In this document: piece by piece, positions 49,408 through 57,749 of the stretch | Numbering within the stretch: position 1 is the first letter of the stretch | Layout: every line of letters starts with the position of its first letter | Assembly: GCA_014874385.1 (NCBI GenBank) | Contig: JACWAE010000039.1 | Span: 1-64,000 of the forward strand | Direction of reading: 5' to 3' | Source: Dehalococcoidia bacterium | GTDB lineage: Bacteria > Chloroflexota > Dehalococcoidia > SZUA-161 | DNA: 64,000 nt | The notes under the pieces: generated by a model | What the model saw: the letters and a program-made list of their open reading frames with translations, nothing else | Databases searched by the model: none | What the model was told of the DNA's origin: nothing | Program-made: the position numbers and the translations under genes

Positions 49408-49863
49408 ATGACGACTACCGTGATTCTCGGCGCTGGCAACGAGCTGATGAAAGATGAGGGGGTAGGAGTGCATGCTATTCGAATCTTGCATAATGAGTTG
49501 TGTGACTCTCGCCCTGATATTAAACTCATGGATGTAGGCACTTCATCTGATTTCGGGCACTTGATCGAAGGTGCGGATAAACTTGTGATTGTCGATGCTG
49601 TGGAAGGTGGCTGTGAACCCGGGACAATTTATCGTTTTACACCGCAGCAGATAGAATCTGAATCCAGACTGACTACATCTTTTCATCAGATAGGGATATT
49701 AGAGAACCTCAGGATGATGGAACTCATGGGGATGAAGATAGCGGAGACCGTGATTATAGGCATTGAGCCGGCTGAAGTTCAGTTAGGTTTGTCATTATCT
49801 CCAGAAATAAAATTACAGATGCCCAGAATTATCCAGTCAGTGCTGGACGAGATATATCATTAA
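49408..49863 (+). CDS. Hydrogenase maturation protease
   Basis: 151 residues of the HyaD/HycI/HoxW family that trims the large subunit. ILGAGNELMKDEGVGVHAIR gives the metal-binding Glu/Asp, DVGTSSDFGHLIEGADKLVI gives the second acidic site, and SFHQIGILENLRMMELMG the His. It lies 27 bases after the large subunit, as expected, and its presence with an L2 motif carrying a cleavable tail shows the enzyme is matured normally. Confidence 0.9.
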   Translation: MTTTVILGAGNELMKDEGVGVHAIRILHNELCDSRPDIKLMDVGTSSDFGHLIEGADKLVIVDAVEGGCEPGTIYRFTPQQIESESRLTTSFHQIGILENLRMMELMGMKIAETVIIGIEPAEVQLGLSLSPEIKLQMPRIIQSVLDEIYH

Positions 49864-49901
49864 TAGTACCGCCAAAACAAGAACAAAGCGAGGGCGCTAA
49901 A

Positions 49902-50546
49902 ATGTTGACGACTGAGCAAAAACCGATCGAGGAAATCCTAAAATACCTTGAAGGTGACAAAGACGTTTTCATTGTAGGTTGCCGGGGCTGTGCTGAAGGT
50001 TGTCACACCGGAGGCGAACAAGAGGTCTTGGATATAAAGCAGAAGTTAGGAGACGCAGGTAAAACTGTTACTGGCACATCTCTTATCGACTTCATGTGTA
50101 ATGAGAACTTGGTCCGAATGACATTGCAAGCACAGGAAGACAAGATCGTAGATGCTGATTCGTTGATCGTTCTATGTTGTGGTATTGGGGTACAGGCAAC
50201 CTCGGCAGTTGTCGACAAAATAGTTCACCCCGGTTGCAATACTGTTTCGATGGGGGGCCGACACGGCGAATGGCGAGACGGCGAGCGATGTCTGGAATGC
50301 GGCAATTGCATATTGGAATTTACCGGTGGAATTTGCCCTATTGCGAGGTGCGCTAAAAGCCTTCTTCATGGCCCCTGCGGTGGTTCAGAAGGAGGCAAGT
50401 GCGAGGTTCATCCCGATTTACCTTGCGCTTGGGATTTAATTATACAGCGACTCACCAAGTTAGGGAAGCTGGATATTTTAGAGGATATTGTACCACCCAA
50501 AAACTGGGGAGTGAGCCTTACGGGAGGGCCACCACGGCCTCGTTAG
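49902..50546 (+). CDS. metV: Methylenetetrahydrofolate reductase C-terminal-domain protein, MetV
   Basis: 214 residues matching MetV, the zinc/Fe-S partner of MetF in acetogens and related anaerobes. Cys-rich region 1, GCRGCAEGCHTGGEQEV, lies near residues 26-42. Region 2 is CLECGNCILEFTGGICPIAR, then CAKSLLHGPCGGSEGGKCEV and DLPCAWDLI. In acetogens MetV binds a cluster and supports MetF. It lies 38 bases after the hydrogenase protease, and the same operon carries MetF further on. This pairing makes a hydrogen-to-methylene-THF electron path plausible. Confidence 0.85.
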   Translation: MLTTEQKPIEEILKYLEGDKDVFIVGCRGCAEGCHTGGEQEVLDIKQKLGDAGKTVTGTSLIDFMCNENLVRMTLQAQEDKIVDADSLIVLCCGIGVQATSAVVDKIVHPGCNTVSMGGRHGEWRDGERCLECGNCILEFTGGICPIARCAKSLLHGPCGGSEGGKCEVHPDLPCAWDLIIQRLTKLGKLDILEDIVPPKNWGVSLTGGPPRPR

Positions 50547-50581
50547 ACATCGTATGGACGCCTACTCGCTAAAGGTGTAAT

Positions 50582-51760
50582 ATGGGCCAGAGTAACAGAA
50601 TGATAGCGCAAGTTGGCAAACGAGAATTGGACAGCATTAAAAAGACTTTTAAAAAGTCCAATATGTTCGATGAGCTAACAGACGCTGAGTTGGAAGAAGT
50701 GGCGAAGCTTAGCAAAAAAAGGGTTTACCGGGCAGGAGATATTGTTTTCACTGAAGGAGAGACGGCTAAGGAACTCTACATTATTGAAGATGGTACAGTT
50801 GTGTTGGAGATGTCAATTCGACTGGGTCGAAGTTCGGGCAGACAGGGCTCGATCGATGTCTTATCCAAGGGGCAGGTCTTCGGCTGGTCAGCAATTGCCG
50901 AGCCAAATATTTTTACCATGTCAGCAAGGTGTCTTGAAAAAACAATAGTCATAGCTATAGACCGGGCACGTCTTCAGCTTCTGTTTGATGAGAACAGCAG
51001 CCTGGGATTTAAACTTATGAAGAAGATAGTTGGCGTGGTGTCTTCACGTTTGGCAAGGTCTAGAGATACATTAGCACATATTATGTCTATAGCTTTCCAC
51101 GATCTAAAGTCCCCTCTGGCTGCAGTTCAAAGCTATCTCCAGGTGATACTCGACGGTTACACTGGGGATATCAGTGAAAAACAAAGAGGGATGCTAATAA
51201 GAAGCAGCGAGAGAATAAAAGAGCTGTTGAACCTGATAAATAATATTTTAGACATTTCTCGTATAGACACAGGCCAATTGCAGATGGAGAAAATATCCTT
51301 GCTTGAGATAATAGATAGTTCCGTAGAAACGGCCCGGCGCATAGCTAAGGAAAAGGGATTGAAAATTACGACAGAGATTCCTAAAGAGTTATCACTTATT
51401 GATGCGGCCCCGAACCGTATCCAGCAGTTGATGAATAACCTGTTGGGCAATGCAATTAAATTTACTCCTGAAGGGGGCACAATAAACCTGAAAGTATCTG
51501 AAAGAAGAGAAAACATCCTGATAGAGATTCAAGATACCGGTATCGGCATCAAAGCTGTAGACCTGCCCAGAATATTTGATGATTTCTATCGAGGTGCCGA
51601 CGTCGATACACCAGGGGCCGGCCTGGGACTTTCAATAGCGAAGAAGATAGTCAGAGCTCACTGCGGTAAAATATGGGTAGAAAGTCCCTGCCCCGAAACG
51701 GGGGCCGGAAGTAAATTCAGTTTCACTCTACCTAAAAGTACAGCTACCCTCGGAGCGTGA
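50582..51760 (+). CDS. Sensor histidine kinase with N-terminal cyclic-nucleotide-binding-like domain
   Basis: 392 residues. A cNMP-binding-like domain (about 27-140, with VYRAGDIVFTEGETAKELYI and GTVVLEMSI) precedes HisKA with phosphate-acceptor His173 (IAFHDLKSPLAAVQSYLQ), then HATPase_c: N box LMNNLLGNAIKFTPEGG, G1 QDTGIGI, G2 GAGLGLSIAKKIV. No transmembrane segment is seen, so it is cytosolic. The domain resembles the CRP-like sensor fold that binds cyclic nucleotides or cofactors. It sits between metV and metF, and two receiver-only regulators follow, so it may sense the state of folate/hydrogen metabolism. Confidence 0.88.
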   Translation: MGQSNRMIAQVGKRELDSIKKTFKKSNMFDELTDAELEEVAKLSKKRVYRAGDIVFTEGETAKELYIIEDGTVVLEMSIRLGRSSGRQGSIDVLSKGQVFGWSAIAEPNIFTMSARCLEKTIVIAIDRARLQLLFDENSSLGFKLMKKIVGVVSSRLARSRDTLAHIMSIAFHDLKSPLAAVQSYLQVILDGYTGDISEKQRGMLIRSSERIKELLNLINNILDISRIDTGQLQMEKISLLEIIDSSVETARRIAKEKGLKITTEIPKELSLIDAAPNRIQQLMNNLLGNAIKFTPEGGTINLKVSERRENILIEIQDTGIGIKAVDLPRIFDDFYRGADVDTPGAGLGLSIAKKIVRAHCGKIWVESPCPETGAGSKFSFTLPKSTATLGA

Positions 51761-51780
51761 AAAGGAAGGGGTATAATCCC

Positions 51781-52698
51781 ATGAAAGCGGGAACTAATTT
51801 AGAGAAGATCCTGGAAAGCGGAAGATTTGCGGTGACCGCTGAGGTAGGCCCACCGAGAGGAGCCGTGGCGAGCGTTGTGCAAAGGAAGGGAGAACTTCTA
51901 AAGCCTTTTTGCGATGCATTGAATGTTACCGATAACCAAACAGCTATCGTAAGGATGTCAAGCAAAAGTGCCTGCATTCTATTAAAACAACTAGGGATCG
52001 ATCCGGTAATGCAAATGGTCTGTCGTGACAGAAACAGGATCGCCATTCAAAGCGATATACTGGGAGCCGTGGCTCTTGGTATCGGCAATATCCTGTGTTT
52101 GAGTGGTGACTACCCAAGCTTTGGCGATCATCCTACAGCCAAAGCAGTTTTTGATCTGGACTCAGTTCAGCTAATTCGATTGGTACGACAAATGCGGGAC
52201 GAGCATAAATTCCTGTCAGGAGAAAAGATCTCGGGAGATCTCCCAGTTTTCATCGGCGCTGTAGAGAACCCGTTTGCAGACCCATTCGAGTACAGGGTAC
52301 GGAGACTGGCTAGAAAGGTAAAGGCTGGTGCTGATTTCATCCAGACACAAGCTGTTTTCAATGTAACCAAGTTTGCCAAATGGATGGAAATGGTTACAGA
52401 ACGAGGACTTGATAAAGAAATCCACATACTTGCTGGCGTTATACCAGTGAGGTCAGTAGGTATGGCCCGTCATATGCGGGACAATGTACCTGGCGTGAAT
52501 GTCCCAGATGAAATAGTTACAAGGATGGAGGACGCCAAGGATACTAAAAGCGAAGGATTAGCGATATGCCTTGAAATCATAGAACAAATCAAGGAAATAC
52601 CGGGTATCCACGGAATACACATAATGGCTGTAGGCTGGGAGGATATTGTTCCCACGATTATTGAAAAAGCAGGGTTACTACCTCGACCATTGATTTAG
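51781..52698 (+). CDS. metF: Methylenetetrahydrofolate reductase, MetF
   Basis: About 305 residues. FAVTAEVGPPRGAVASVVQR (N-terminal E-x-x-P-R-G), LNVTDNQTAIVRMSS and NILCLSGDYPSFGDHPTAKA match MTHFR of anaerobes. KAGADFIQTQAVFNVTKFAK and IHILAGVIPVRSVGMARHM follow. The reaction is 5,10-methylene-THF to 5-methyl-THF in the methyl branch of the Wood-Ljungdahl pathway. The frame is open to a GTG at 51757 overlapping the kinase stop. ATG 51781 has AAGGAAGGGG upstream and begins MKAGTNLEKILESG, the family start. Confidence 0.9.
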   Translation: MKAGTNLEKILESGRFAVTAEVGPPRGAVASVVQRKGELLKPFCDALNVTDNQTAIVRMSSKSACILLKQLGIDPVMQMVCRDRNRIAIQSDILGAVALGIGNILCLSGDYPSFGDHPTAKAVFDLDSVQLIRLVRQMRDEHKFLSGEKISGDLPVFIGAVENPFADPFEYRVRRLARKVKAGADFIQTQAVFNVTKFAKWMEMVTERGLDKEIHILAGVIPVRSVGMARHMRDNVPGVNVPDEIVTRMEDAKDTKSEGLAICLEIIEQIKEIPGIHGIHIMAVGWEDIVPTIIEKAGLLPRPLI

Positions 52699-52707
52699 GA
52701 GGCAGAC

Positions 52708-53115
52708 ATGCAAAGTCAGACTAAGATTTTAATAGTGGACGATGATCCTGACATCAGAGAAGCAGTAAGTACTATTTTGGAGGCCCATTCATATCAAGTG
52801 GTTACTGCTAATAATGGTGAGGAAGGCTTGAGAAAGCTAAAAGAGGAGAGACCTAACTTAATGATCCTGGACCTTTTAATGCCCAAGCTGGATGGATTTG
52901 GCGTATTGAAAGAAATACAGGACCCAAGGTGGTCAAAGTATAGCAAAATTCCCATTCTGATTTTAACCTCGATTAAAGAGGATGTCAGCCGACGCAGGTA
53001 TGAACTGGAAACAGGATTGGATCTCAATATCGATGACTATGTTGAAAAGCCAATAAACCCAGGTATTTTAATTGAACGTGTAAAAAAGCTCTTGGAAAAG
53101 AGAACACATTCTTGA
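52708..53115 (+). CDS. Receiver-only response regulator 1
   Basis: 135 residues, CheY-like. The acidic pocket DDDPDIREAV and phospho-acceptor Asp55 (LMILDLLMPKLDG), Thr in LILTSIKED and Lys in DYVEKPINPG complete the active site. There is no output domain. It begins 9 bases after metF and is co-transcribed with the kinase. It may be an intermediate in a phosphorelay or act by protein interaction. Confidence 0.9.
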   Translation: MQSQTKILIVDDDPDIREAVSTILEAHSYQVVTANNGEEGLRKLKEERPNLMILDLLMPKLDGFGVLKEIQDPRWSKYSKIPILILTSIKEDVSRRRYELETGLDLNIDDYVEKPINPGILIERVKKLLEKRTHS

Positions 53116-53146
53116 GTTCGATGCACTGTGTCAAAGGAGGTAAGGG

Positions 53147-53539
53147 ATGGGTAAGCAAGCTACAGTACTCTTAGTAGATGATGATCCTGATTTCGTTGAA
53201 GCGACAAAAGTCGTCCTTGAGAGTAAATATCGGGTTATAGTTGCATACAACGGAGAAGATGGCCTGAAGAAGGTCGTCGATGCAAAGCCTGACTTAGTGA
53301 TTTTGGACGTGGTAATGCCCGGAAGGAATGGTTTTGAAATTTGTAAAGAACTCAAAACAGCTCCCAAGTATCAGGCCTACTGCAAAATTCCAGTGATAAT
53401 GCTTACCGTTTATCCAGATGATAGGGAGAAAGCTCGTCTAACTATGTTTGAAGGAATGATTATGGAGGCGGATGAATATCTACAGAAGCCCGTCGCGCCT
53501 ACTGATTTGCTGAGACAAGTAGAAAGTTTATTGAAGTGA
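53147..53539 (+). CDS. Receiver-only response regulator 2
   Basis: 130 residues. DDDPDFVEAT, phospho-acceptor Asp54 (LVILDVVMPGRNG), MLTVYPDDREKA and DEYLQKPVAPTDLL give the complete receiver site. It has no DNA-binding domain. AAAGGAGGTAAGG lies before ATG 53147. It is about 40 per cent similar to the preceding regulator by eye, so the pair may have arisen by duplication. Confidence 0.9.
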   Translation: MGKQATVLLVDDDPDFVEATKVVLESKYRVIVAYNGEDGLKKVVDAKPDLVILDVVMPGRNGFEICKELKTAPKYQAYCKIPVIMLTVYPDDREKARLTMFEGMIMEADEYLQKPVAPTDLLRQVESLLK

Positions 53540-53642
53540 ATATATTAGATGACAAGATGTGCACAAAATAAATCTTATCTATGTCGTATACCTAGTTATA
53601 GGAGTGAACTCCTAGCACTAGAATACCCGGAACTATATCACA

Positions 53643-54065
53643 ATGTTTAAGATTTATTATGGGAATCCCCAAACGAGTGCTGCCTTGTATGAAATAGAGC
53701 TTGCAACTCTTTTTTACAGAAGACTGCCAATCTGCATGACGAACTATACCGGTGTCTGCGCTAGTTGTCCGCTCGAACTCGTTTCACCCTGCCCTGTTAG
53801 AGTTGATCCCATATATCGTTCTTACTTACTTCGTTTGCATTTAACTCAATCTAAGTATGAGATAGAGGAACAGCAACTAGTAAAAACGCTCAAAGCCATA
53901 TTGAAGGAATTCGGCCCTTCTTTACACTGGCAGCATCTAGCCGTCCTCGCACTGCGTCAAGACCTTAGTCTATTTCCATCCGTAGTTTCAATAAAATCTT
54001 TAGTCTATTTCAATCCTGACATTTTTAATATAGATGACGGCGGAATAGTTACTTTGCGCTCATGA
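53643..54065 (+). CDS. Hypothetical protein with a Cys-rich loop
   Basis: 140 residues. No family recognised. MFKIYYGNPQTSAALYEIEL precedes a Cys-rich stretch GVCASCPLELVSPCPVRVD (four Cys near residues 38-50), then a long helical part (YEIEEQQLVKTLKAILKEFG) and a beta-like end. The Cys pattern could bind an iron-sulfur cluster or zinc. No ribosome-binding site precedes ATG 53643, and it lies about 100 bases after the response regulators. It may belong to that operon, without evidence of function. Confidence 0.5.
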   Translation: MFKIYYGNPQTSAALYEIELATLFYRRLPICMTNYTGVCASCPLELVSPCPVRVDPIYRSYLLRLHLTQSKYEIEEQQLVKTLKAILKEFGPSLHWQHLAVLALRQDLSLFPSVVSIKSLVYFNPDIFNIDDGGIVTLRS

Positions 54066-54076
54066 TTTTTTGAATA

Positions 54077-54301
54077 CTATATTGTACTCTTCTGACTTTC
54101 TTCTTCCTTTTCAACTTCGGTTGCTCCAATTATCTTCGCGAAGACATGTTTCTCATAAAAGCCCTCTGGGGCAAGCCCTCCTCCTGCTTCATATCTCTTC
54201 TCCAGCAACAGGACTTTTTGTCCCGCTTTGCTCAGGTAGGCTCCGATAGCCAGTCTGTTGGGCCCGCTACCTATGATGATTACATCGTATTGCCCCGACA
54301 T
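54077..54301 (-). pseudogene. FAD-dependent oxidoreductase, N-terminal fragment
   Basis: A 74-residue frame from ATG 54301 gives YDVIIIGSGPNRLAIGAYLS (Rossmann FAD loop) and GQKVLLLEKRYEAGGGLAPE, the N-terminus of phytoene-desaturase-like flavoproteins. It ends after VFAKIIGATEVEKEEESQKS, without the rest of the roughly 500-residue enzyme. It lies just downstream of three complete homologues in the same orientation, so it is a truncated fourth copy. Confidence 0.75.
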
Positions 54302-54373
54302 TTTCGTCTTCTTTCCCAACAACTTACCTGCCTATTTGTTAGCCAATAGTGAACGCAGGTAATGAAGTGCGTA

Positions 54374-56104
54374 TCACTTTGGCACCTTAAACGCTTCTCG
54401 CGCTTTGTTAACTGCCCACCGGGTCGTCTCAACCAGGGAATCAGGTTCTTCTTTACCCTTTTCCTCCCATGGCTTGCCCAACCCCATATCGCTGGCCATG
54501 ATTTTGTAGCAATTGTAGGCGGCGTCTGCACTGGCGTTCGAGCCCACATGCCAGTAACCCCCGGTACAGTAGAGGTTCTGAATCGGGGTTCTGTGATTGG
54601 CCAGCTCAGGCGTGGGTCTATTAGCCCCACGCTGGGACAGGGACTGGTCGATTCCTGAGAAATTACCATGGGGCGCCAAATTCTTCATGCGCAGGTTGTC
54701 CCAGGGGCTATTAGTATCAACACCGACGATGTTATCCCAGTTCATGTTGGTAGCATAATTCCCCCAGACATGGATCAGGTCCTCGGCAAATTTTGTTTTG
54801 AGCTTCAACCACTCTCTCTCGCTCATGTCGGTGGCACGAGGTCCCTGCATCTCGCACTGAGCCACATGCTTCCCGGGCGGTGCATAAGCGGGGTCTGCCA
54901 GGCTGTGGCACCAGACAACCGGGTTGTACTCATGAAGGGGCGGGAGCATACCCATATTGGCGTAGTGGCACTCTCTAGCGATGTGTTCGAGGTCGGCACT
55001 CTCCGCCAGACCTAGCCACTCAGTCTTGTTTATATCGGGGTTGAACGCAGCAGCCTTATACTTAGGAGCCTCATTCAGGGCGAAGCTATACCACATCAGA
55101 TTGCCTATGTTTGAGGTTGATAACTTGTCGACTCGTCCAGCTATCTTTTCTCCAACTATATCCCTGCCTATCAAATCGAAACATAGCTGTGCGGCGCTCA
55201 GGCCAGCGCTGACGACGACCTTTCTGGCACCGATAACAGTGCCATCTGTGAGACGGATGCCTTTAGCCACTCCGTCTTCGATAATGGCTTTGGCAACCTC
55301 GGCGTGGGTGAAGAACTTAACGCCGTTCTGCACCAGAATCTGGTGGCAAGCATGTGCAATCTGATGGGTTCCCCCTCTGGCATAACCTATGGTTGCCAAA
55401 GTCCCTATCATCCCCAGAGTCTCGGCTCCCTGTGAGGGGTCGTTAACACTGCGTGCTCCTGAGACAATAAATCGGCAAAGGCAGTATTGCAGCTCCCTAC
55501 AATCAAAAAATTCCTGCGCGGCGCGTTTAGGGGTGGCTGCTAGAACTAGAGAGTCAGGGTCGACCCCTATTTCCAGAGCTTTGGGGTATACGGCTATTTG
55601 CCTTTCCAGGTACTCGGGCGCTGCTTGCCATTCGTGGGGATTGAAAATGTTGTCTATCTGCACCCTCTGTATTTCATCCCCTTGGGTCAGTCCCGCAAAC
55701 TTGAGCCATCTTTCGGCATCTTTTTTGGAGAACTTGGCGATCTCTCTCGCCGTCCTCTCCCCGGTCGGGTCATCCTTTATGCTGTAGATAGCAAGGCAGG
55801 TGTCGTTGTTTCTGAAAGCTGCACCGTCACTTACCAGATACTGGTCATACTGACCACCGTAATCCCAGAAATCGGGGAAGTCACGATAAAGAGGTGCGTA
55901 GTACCAGGGGAGAATTATGTTGGCATGGGTGTTACCGCGAAATCCCGGTGCCGCTGTTTCCTCAGTGGCCAGCCCACCTCCTATCTCATGTCTTCTTTCA
56001 AATATGCCAACGCTCATACCAGCGTACTTGCTCAAGTACATAGCAAGCATCAAGGCTTTGTTTCCCCCACCGCATACTACTGCATCGAACGTCAAATCAG
56101 ACAT
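54374..56104 (-). CDS. Phytoene-desaturase-like FAD oxidoreductase 1
   Basis: 576 residues. DAVVCGGGNKALMLAMYLSK is the FAD-binding loop and VGIFERRHEIGGGLATEETA follows. TVIGARKVVVSAGLSAAQLC and the C-terminal PIQNLYCTGGYWHVGSNASA complete the amine oxidase/phytoene desaturase fold. AAGGAGC lies 7 bases before ATG 56104, so the N-terminal extension of the frame is not used. It is longer than its two neighbours and has many aromatic residues near the start (LPWYYAPLYRDFPDFWDYGG). The substrate is unknown; a hydrophobic polyene or alicyclic compound is conceivable. Confidence 0.85.
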   Translation of the reverse strand: MSDLTFDAVVCGGGNKALMLAMYLSKYAGMSVGIFERRHEIGGGLATEETAAPGFRGNTHANIILPWYYAPLYRDFPDFWDYGGQYDQYLVSDGAAFRNNDTCLAIYSIKDDPTGERTAREIAKFSKKDAERWLKFAGLTQGDEIQRVQIDNIFNPHEWQAAPEYLERQIAVYPKALEIGVDPDSLVLAATPKRAAQEFFDCRELQYCLCRFIVSGARSVNDPSQGAETLGMIGTLATIGYARGGTHQIAHACHQILVQNGVKFFTHAEVAKAIIEDGVAKGIRLTDGTVIGARKVVVSAGLSAAQLCFDLIGRDIVGEKIAGRVDKLSTSNIGNLMWYSFALNEAPKYKAAAFNPDINKTEWLGLAESADLEHIARECHYANMGMLPPLHEYNPVVWCHSLADPAYAPPGKHVAQCEMQGPRATDMSEREWLKLKTKFAEDLIHVWGNYATNMNWDNIVGVDTNSPWDNLRMKNLAPHGNFSGIDQSLSQRGANRPTPELANHRTPIQNLYCTGGYWHVGSNASADAAYNCYKIMASDMGLGKPWEEKGKEEPDSLVETTRWAVNKAREAFKVPK

Positions 56105-56223
56105 TGCAAGCTCCTTCTCATTTCTCAATACAGAGTACTGATTTTGAGTATGCAAACGCTTTAGCCATTTTTACGATTAACTCAGGGAATATATTAGTTC
56201 TCAGATAATCACACTTCCCGGTT

Positions 56224-57699
56224 TCAATCCCTGAGTATAGATTTCCTTTCCAAAAAATAATGGCGCACTAGTGGCGCTACCCTCAAACCGGAGCTCACCG
56301 CCTGGTGTGTACCAATGAAGGCTCCTCCACCGGCATCGTGTCCCACGAAGAAGAGACCTGGCAGCGGCGATTTGGGAGACGGCTTGTTCTTCCCACAGTA
56401 GCCTACGGTCACTGCCAAGCCCACAGCCTCGCCTCCCAGGCCAGGCAACACGCGATCCCTGCTCAGCTTCGATACCTGCGCTGGTCCCACATAACCTTCT
56501 CTAGACTCAATGTAGGGGACTGCTTCGGGGAACATTTCTTCAAATAGCTCATCTACCTTCTTCTGCACCGCCTTTATCTCTTTGGCATCAGGGTCAGGTG
56601 AACACCAGGCACCGATGAGCAGTAACTGCTTGCCCTTAGGAGCCATATCGGGGTCAAAGACGGCCGGACACACCCCATATACAGATAGAACCTCGGGTAT
56701 CTTGCCTTTTTTCATCTCGGCAAGGCGCTCTACGTCGATATAACTGTCCTCAGATGTTCCCAGGAACATGCCATGCTTCATCACCGGCTTGCTGAAGATG
56801 TAGCGCTGGTTACAGAATCCGAGGCTGGGAACGATGTCCTTTACATAGCCAACGTAGCTCTTGTCAAAATGCTCCTCACCGACCAACTTCAAAACTGTTG
56901 GCTGAAGGCCTGCATTGCTCACGACGATGCGTGATTTGTAGACCCTGTCTTTGGTAGCAACGCCAGTGACGCGGCCCTGTTCAACAAGGATCTTCTCCAC
57001 CCTCGTGTTGAGCTTGAGAGTGCCGCCATTAGCTTTGAACACATCTAGTATATCGTCGACCACTCGTGCATAGCCGCCTCTGGGAAAGCCTGTAGTACTG
57101 GAACCGAAGATCTGCATAATCCTCGATATCTCGGACATGGCAACAAGTTCATAGAGTCCGGTGGCCATGAGATTTGAGTGCACAGCAAAGAAACCGAACA
57201 GGGGCTTCGGTATTTCCCCTCTCTGAGCCACCCATTCCTTGACACTGACATCGTCGAGCGCGTCCAACTGCTCCGGGGTCAATAGGGCCGCTTCGGCCAG
57301 CACCCGCAGGGCGACCTCGCGCTCTTTGGGTTTCAAATTCCAGGAATTGAACATGTTTTCCGCGGGGTCTGTTTCCTGATGCCCTCCGGTAACAGAGGTT
57401 ATCCACTTCCCGTTCGGGCGTCGATACATCAGCGCGTTGGTCTTCGGTATTACATCCAGTTTGGATTCGATGCCCAGCGCCTTGAATGCCTCCACGAAAG
57501 GCCCTATCTCGATGGGGATTCCGTAGGTGGGCCACATCTCGAATTTGAAACCATTTGCTGAGAAGCCCATCTGCTTCCCGCCGGGGCGGGTGTTCTTGTC
57601 AAGCACCAGTGTTTTGCAGCCCCACTTAGCTAACAGGGCACCGCAAACGACACCTCCCAGTCCTGCTCCGACCACAATCACATCATACTTCTCTGCCAT
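56224..57699 (-). CDS. Phytoene-desaturase-like FAD oxidoreductase 2
   Basis: About 491 residues. VIVVGAGLGGVVCGALLAKW and TLVLDKNTRPGGKQMGFS give the FAD loop and the first phytoene-desaturase motif. SSTTGFPRGGYARVVDDILD and the C-terminal PLPGLFFVGHDAGGGAFIGT follow. The GAGGGGGGTGA upstream of two ATG codons (57702 and 57699) favours 57699. A paralogue of the next upstream gene: the central segment NAGLQPTVLKLVGEEHFDKS is shared almost exactly. It belongs to an operon with acyl-CoA enzymes, suggesting a redox step on a hydrophobic acyl substrate. Confidence 0.88.
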   Translation of the reverse strand: MAEKYDVIVVGAGLGGVVCGALLAKWGCKTLVLDKNTRPGGKQMGFSANGFKFEMWPTYGIPIEIGPFVEAFKALGIESKLDVIPKTNALMYRRPNGKWITSVTGGHQETDPAENMFNSWNLKPKEREVALRVLAEAALLTPEQLDALDDVSVKEWVAQRGEIPKPLFGFFAVHSNLMATGLYELVAMSEISRIMQIFGSSTTGFPRGGYARVVDDILDVFKANGGTLKLNTRVEKILVEQGRVTGVATKDRVYKSRIVVSNAGLQPTVLKLVGEEHFDKSYVGYVKDIVPSLGFCNQRYIFSKPVMKHGMFLGTSEDSYIDVERLAEMKKGKIPEVLSVYGVCPAVFDPDMAPKGKQLLLIGAWCSPDPDAKEIKAVQKKVDELFEEMFPEAVPYIESREGYVGPAQVSKLSRDRVLPGLGGEAVGLAVTVGYCGKNKPSPKSPLPGLFFVGHDAGGGAFIGTHQAVSSGLRVAPLVRHYFLERKSILRD

Positions 57700-57749
57700 C
57701 ATTCACCCCCCTCAAAAATTTTCCGTGATGTACTTTGCACGTATAGTTT

